A stretch of 64,000 bases of DNA, taken from NCBI GenBank assembly GCA_029260765.1, contig JAJDCP010000011.1, forward strand, positions 62,001 to 126,000, in the 5' to 3' direction. Positions 61,533-64,000 of this stretch are shown one piece after another. Each line of letters begins with the position of its first letter. The stretch's first letter is position 1. The stretch is from Planctomycetota bacterium (GTDB lineage Bacteria > Planctomycetota > J058 > JAJDCP01). The notes beneath the pieces are model-generated. The model saw nothing but the letters and a program-made list of their open reading frames with translations. It made no database searches and had not been told where the DNA came from. The translations under genes were made by a program, and so were the position numbers.

Positions 61533-62162
61533 CTAAAACGCATCCGGACGGGCGATCACACCGTGCAGGGCAAAATCGATGATCTCGTCGACCAGCTGGC
61601 CCAGCTCCGGCAAGTCCGGCGTCTCCAGCAGCTGGCCCACCACCCCACGCACCGCGCCCAGGCAGGCGGCGGCCACCCACTCGGTCCGGCAGGGCCGCAG
61701 CAAGCCCATCTCTATGCCTGTGTCCAGAGACGAGCGGATCATGGCGCGCACCCTGGTGAAGAAACTGGCCAGCGGTTGCTGGCCCTCGGGATCGGGGCTC
61801 AGGCTGTTGTCGAGCAACAAACTGCACAGCGCCCGCTCGCTCAGCAGCAGACTCAGAACCCGCGTCAGGTTGGCGTGCAGCTGCGTCCTGGGAGGCAGGG
61901 AATCGGGCCCCAGCTCTATCGGCCGGATGGCCTCGGCCAGCCTCTCGATCGCCTGCTCGAGAATCTCTTCGAACACGCTGCGTTTGTTGGAAAAGTACAA
62001 GTAGAAGGTGCCCCGAGCGATCCCCGCCCGGGCGATGATGTCACTGATCGAGGCTTTGTGGTAGCCGCGCTCGGCGATGATGGCAGTCGCCGCTAGCAGA
62101 ATCGAGGCATGCCGCGGGCCACGCGCGGGGGGGTCAGTCGCTTCCACACTTGGGCTTTCCAT
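61533..62162 (-). CDS. TetR-family transcriptional regulator
   Basis: 209 residues. The N-terminal helix-turn-helix is clear: ILLAATAIIAERGYHKASIS followed by DIIARAGIARGTFYLYFSNK. The C-terminal 140 residues are the ligand and dimer domain, of the type that often senses acyl-CoA or lipophilic compounds. ATG at 62162 was chosen; ATG at 62174 is in frame too, and neither has a strong Shine-Dalgarno. It lies upstream of the activase on the same strand, with two repeats and the twin palindrome between, so the activase operon is its likely target. Confidence 0.88.
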   Translation of the reverse strand: MESPSVEATDPPARGPRHASILLAATAIIAERGYHKASISDIIARAGIARGTFYLYFSNKRSVFEEILEQAIERLAEAIRPIELGPDSLPPRTQLHANLTRVLSLLLSERALCSLLLDNSLSPDPEGQQPLASFFTRVRAMIRSSLDTGIEMGLLRPCRTEWVAAACLGAVRGVVGQLLETPDLPELGQLVDEIIDFALHGVIARPDAF

Positions 62163-62303
62163 GCGTTCCAGCATAGCAGCTGGCAACCAAGCTGCCGTCA
62201 GAAGTTCCTGGCAGGGCCGAGACATGCCCGAATCTGTTGACCGGGGAGACTCCCAGACAAGCGGATGGCCGGGTACACTGGCGGAACGACTTGCGAGGTG
62301 ACT

Positions 62304-63812
62304 GTGGTCTTGAAGCCCTTCTGTCCACGTCTGCGGCCTGAGCTCAGGCTGCATCCTCAGCAGCGCTGGCTGCGCGACCCATTGACCCGCTTGGAGCTGG
62401 CGCTCGACCCCGGCAGCCTGGCGGTCGTGCAGGCGCTGGATGGGACACGTGGGCCGGCGGAGCTGGCCCAGCAGGCAGGGCTGTCTCGCGGGGCCGTCGA
62501 GACTGTTTTGCGGCGCCTGCTGCTGCTTCACCTGCTCGAAGGGGCCGGTCAGGAAACCGTCGAGACCCTGCGGGCCCTGCAAGCGGGCAACCACGAGCTG
62601 CCGTTCTCGGTGCTGCGCGAGGGCCGCTTCGCCTGCCAGGGCAGTGGCGCGTGTTGCCGCAGCTATGGGCGTTGTGAGCTCGACGACGACGACCTGGCCA
62701 CCATCTCCAGCCTGGACCTTGGCAGTGCCCTTCCCGAGCTGGCAGGCACGCCTTGGTTCGAGGCGCTGCCCACCAGCGGGGGTGTGCGGAAGTTCCTGGC
62801 CAGCCGCAATGGTGTCTGTGTATTCCTGCTCGAGAGTGGCTTGTGCGGCCTGCATGCAGCCTTCGGGGAGGCGGTCAAGCCCAAGGTGTGCCGGCTCTAT
62901 CCCTACACCGTCCTGCATACGGTCATCGGAGTGAAGGTGTATGACCAGGGCGAATGCGCACGCTTCGCCACCAGTAGCCGCTCGGGCCCACCGGTGAGTG
63001 AAGAGCTCGAGCGCATCCAAGAGCTGGTCGGACCGACCCGGACTCTCTACCATCCGGTGGTGCGGGCAGGCAGCCAGCTCCATTTCGACTTCGGCATCTT
63101 TCTGCGGCTGCAAAAAGAACTGGTCGGCCGGATCGCCCGCGCCCCCCTTACGGCCGTCGCGTGCTTGCTGCAGGCCGCCCGCCTGCAACGCAGCCTGTTC
63201 GACGCGCTGGCGGGCTGCCCCCTCCAGGTCGGACAGCCAGAGAAGCTCGTCCAGACCGTCCTGGCGGCGGACTGCCCAGCTGTGGCCCCCACGAAGGCGG
63301 CGCTGGCAGCTGGGGCTCAGGCCTGCGCTGGGCTGTGTGATCAGTTACGCGAGGTCCTCCACAGCAGCCTGCATGATCCCGAGACTCCCTTGCGACGGGG
63401 CATGCGCGCGCAGATCGAAGGGTCGCTGGAGGTGCTCGCGGCCCTGGGCCAGCGCGCGACCTCCAAGGCGGCTGATGCTCTGCTATCCGGCCCCGAGCTG
63501 CCCTCCGGCCCCAAGCTGCCCTCCGGCCCCGAATTGGATGCACTGTTCCGGATCAGCTTCCGCCAGACCTTGTTCGGAGACTTTGCGATGGTGCAAGAGC
63601 GGCCCCGTGCCGGCCTGTTGCGGCTGGCCTTGGGCTTCCTGCTCAGCCTGCAGGCGATGGCCGGGCGGTCGACGGACCCGCTGCAGCACTTCGATGCAGG
63701 CCACAGCCTTGCCCTGCGCGTATTGCGCCGACACGAGCTCGACGGGGTCTTCGTCGCTTTTGAAGAGCACGTCTGGGACGTGTTTGAGGCGCTTCCCGAG
63801 CTGGTCGCTTGA
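62304..63812 (+). CDS. YkgJ-type cysteine-cluster protein
   Basis: About 502 residues. GTG at 62304 follows GAGGTG closely; GTG at 62298 and TTG at 62310 are alternatives. An N-terminal winged-helix-like part (LAQQAGLSRGAVETVLRRLL) precedes the Cys cluster: FACQGSGACCRSYGRC, then GVCVFLLESGLCGLH and KPKVCRLYPY, which together match the YkgJ/Fe-S cluster family. Cluster binding is likely; the function is not known. The rest is helical and unrecognised. Near residue 400 an 18-base direct repeat gives SGPELP-SGPKLP-SGPELD. Confidence 0.75.
   Translation: MVLKPFCPRLRPELRLHPQQRWLRDPLTRLELALDPGSLAVVQALDGTRGPAELAQQAGLSRGAVETVLRRLLLLHLLEGAGQETVETLRALQAGNHELPFSVLREGRFACQGSGACCRSYGRCELDDDDLATISSLDLGSALPELAGTPWFEALPTSGGVRKFLASRNGVCVFLLESGLCGLHAAFGEAVKPKVCRLYPYTVLHTVIGVKVYDQGECARFATSSRSGPPVSEELERIQELVGPTRTLYHPVVRAGSQLHFDFGIFLRLQKELVGRIARAPLTAVACLLQAARLQRSLFDALAGCPLQVGQPEKLVQTVLAADCPAVAPTKAALAAGAQACAGLCDQLREVLHSSLHDPETPLRRGMRAQIEGSLEVLAALGQRATSKAADALLSGPELPSGPKLPSGPELDALFRISFRQTLFGDFAMVQERPRAGLLRLALGFLLSLQAMAGRSTDPLQHFDAGHSLALRVLRRHELDGVFVAFEEHVWDVFEALPELVA
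63486..63537 (+). repeat. 18-bp in-frame tandem repeat
   Basis: Two full units of TCCGGCCCCRAGCTGCCC (63486-63503, 63504-63521) and most of a third. The repeat is in frame and codes for a Pro/Gly linker in the Cys-cluster protein. Confidence 0.7.
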
Positions 63813-63820
63813 GCGGGGTT

Positions 63821-64000
63821 CTACTCCCCTTCTACTTCCTCGAAGACCACCGTCGCCTTGTCGACCGCCACCCCCATCAAGCCGTCTGCGTTGAGCTCGA
63901 AGGGGCCGAAGCTGTCGCCACCGACCTCAAACATGACCTGCGCGCCGCTGCGCACGGCGCGGAAGACGTAGTCTTTTTGCACCGGCAGGGGCTCGTCGAG
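63821..64000 (-). CDS. C-terminal end of an unknown protein, cut by the window edge
   Basis: 59 codons and a TAG stop at 63821-63823; the start lies beyond 64000. The visible chain (DYVFRAVRSGAQVMFEVGGD, FGPFELNADGLMGVAVDKAT, VVFEEVEGE) is beta-rich and has no recognised motif. The open frame, GC-rich third positions and convergent position against the gene at 62304 support it as coding. Confidence 0.55.
   Translation of the reverse strand, partial: LDEPLPVQKDYVFRAVRSGAQVMFEVGGDSFGPFELNADGLMGVAVDKATVVFEEVEGE

Noticed and set aside
63486..63537. Tandem repeat as a phase-variation switch
   Set aside because: The unit is 18 bp, a multiple of three, so copy changes would only lengthen a linker.
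1..64000. tRNA, rRNA, CRISPR array or insertion sequence
   Set aside because: I read the intergenic gaps for TTCGAATC-type tRNA arms, regular spaced repeats and transposase motifs and found none. This was by eye, so a divergent tRNA could be missed.

Overview
The window is a GC-rich, gene-dense bacterial chromosome segment with about 50 supportable protein genes, no rRNA, no tRNA, no CRISPR array and no recognisable insertion sequence. Starts are a mix of ATG, GTG and TTG, Shine-Dalgarno sequences of the GGAGG type are common, and several neighbours overlap by ATGA, GTGA or TTGA. Candidate promoters read by eye repeatedly have a TTG-type -35, a 17-base spacer and a TA/CA-type -10. The gene set (Ser/Thr kinases with zinc-ribbon, FHA or sulfatase-modifying-factor domains, a PP2C phosphatase fused to a cyclic-nucleotide-like domain, ECF sigma/anti-sigma pairs, a sigma-54 activator, lipoproteins, a homodimeric-type glycyl-tRNA synthetase, an HMG-CoA-synthase-like protein, a DUF4157 giant protein) is the type seen in complex-signalling lineages such as Myxococcota or Planctomycetota. 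The exact phylum is not established here and is inference.

Layout. 1-6848: the end of a sugar-nucleotide-epimerase-like SDR, then a rightward run: a secreted Cys-rich protein, a kinase-FHA protein, a haloalkane dehalogenase, a lone anti-sigma-like membrane protein and an M48 membrane protease with an EF-hand. 6869-8515: two leftward exported proteins (SOUL, double fasciclin). 8516-9519: a sparse kilobase with a dispersed palindromic repeat, one small charged ORF and a palindrome over the promoter of a sigma-54 activator. 9520-11946: that activator and a PP2C-CNB phosphatase. 11950-17104: a leftward run ending in nadA, a DUF4013-like membrane protein and a glycerophosphodiesterase, led by an inactive-looking S24-fold protein and a class I amidotransferase. 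17142-27419: DUF885, murQ with glyQS, a metallophosphoesterase, comM, a pentapeptide-repeat protein with two small overlapping genes, and cystathionine beta-synthase. 27441-33505: GT4, a truncated-globin-like protein, a large secreted FG-GAP/metzincin protein and a lipoprotein.

33666-44746 is a signalling block: two ECF sigma factors (one with its zf-HC2 anti-sigma), a zinc-ribbon/pseudokinase/FGE protein, a 1343-residue zinc-ribbon/pseudokinase/kinase/FGE protein, a prepilin-like protein and a large membrane protein. 44949-52588 looks accessory: an unknown beta-rich protein, a ribbon-helix-helix-like regulator with a 16-bp palindrome on its promoter, a nest of palindromic repeats, and a 2115-residue DUF4157 protein. 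This is the best place to look for a new system.

52743-64000: an HMG-CoA-synthase-like protein whose catalytic Cys is Ser, a GNAT, a GT-C-like membrane protein, a 2-hydroxyacyl-CoA-dehydratase-type activase and its separate partner subunit behind a twin TetR-type operator, two more dispersed repeats, the TetR gene, a YkgJ-type Cys-cluster protein and the end of one more gene.
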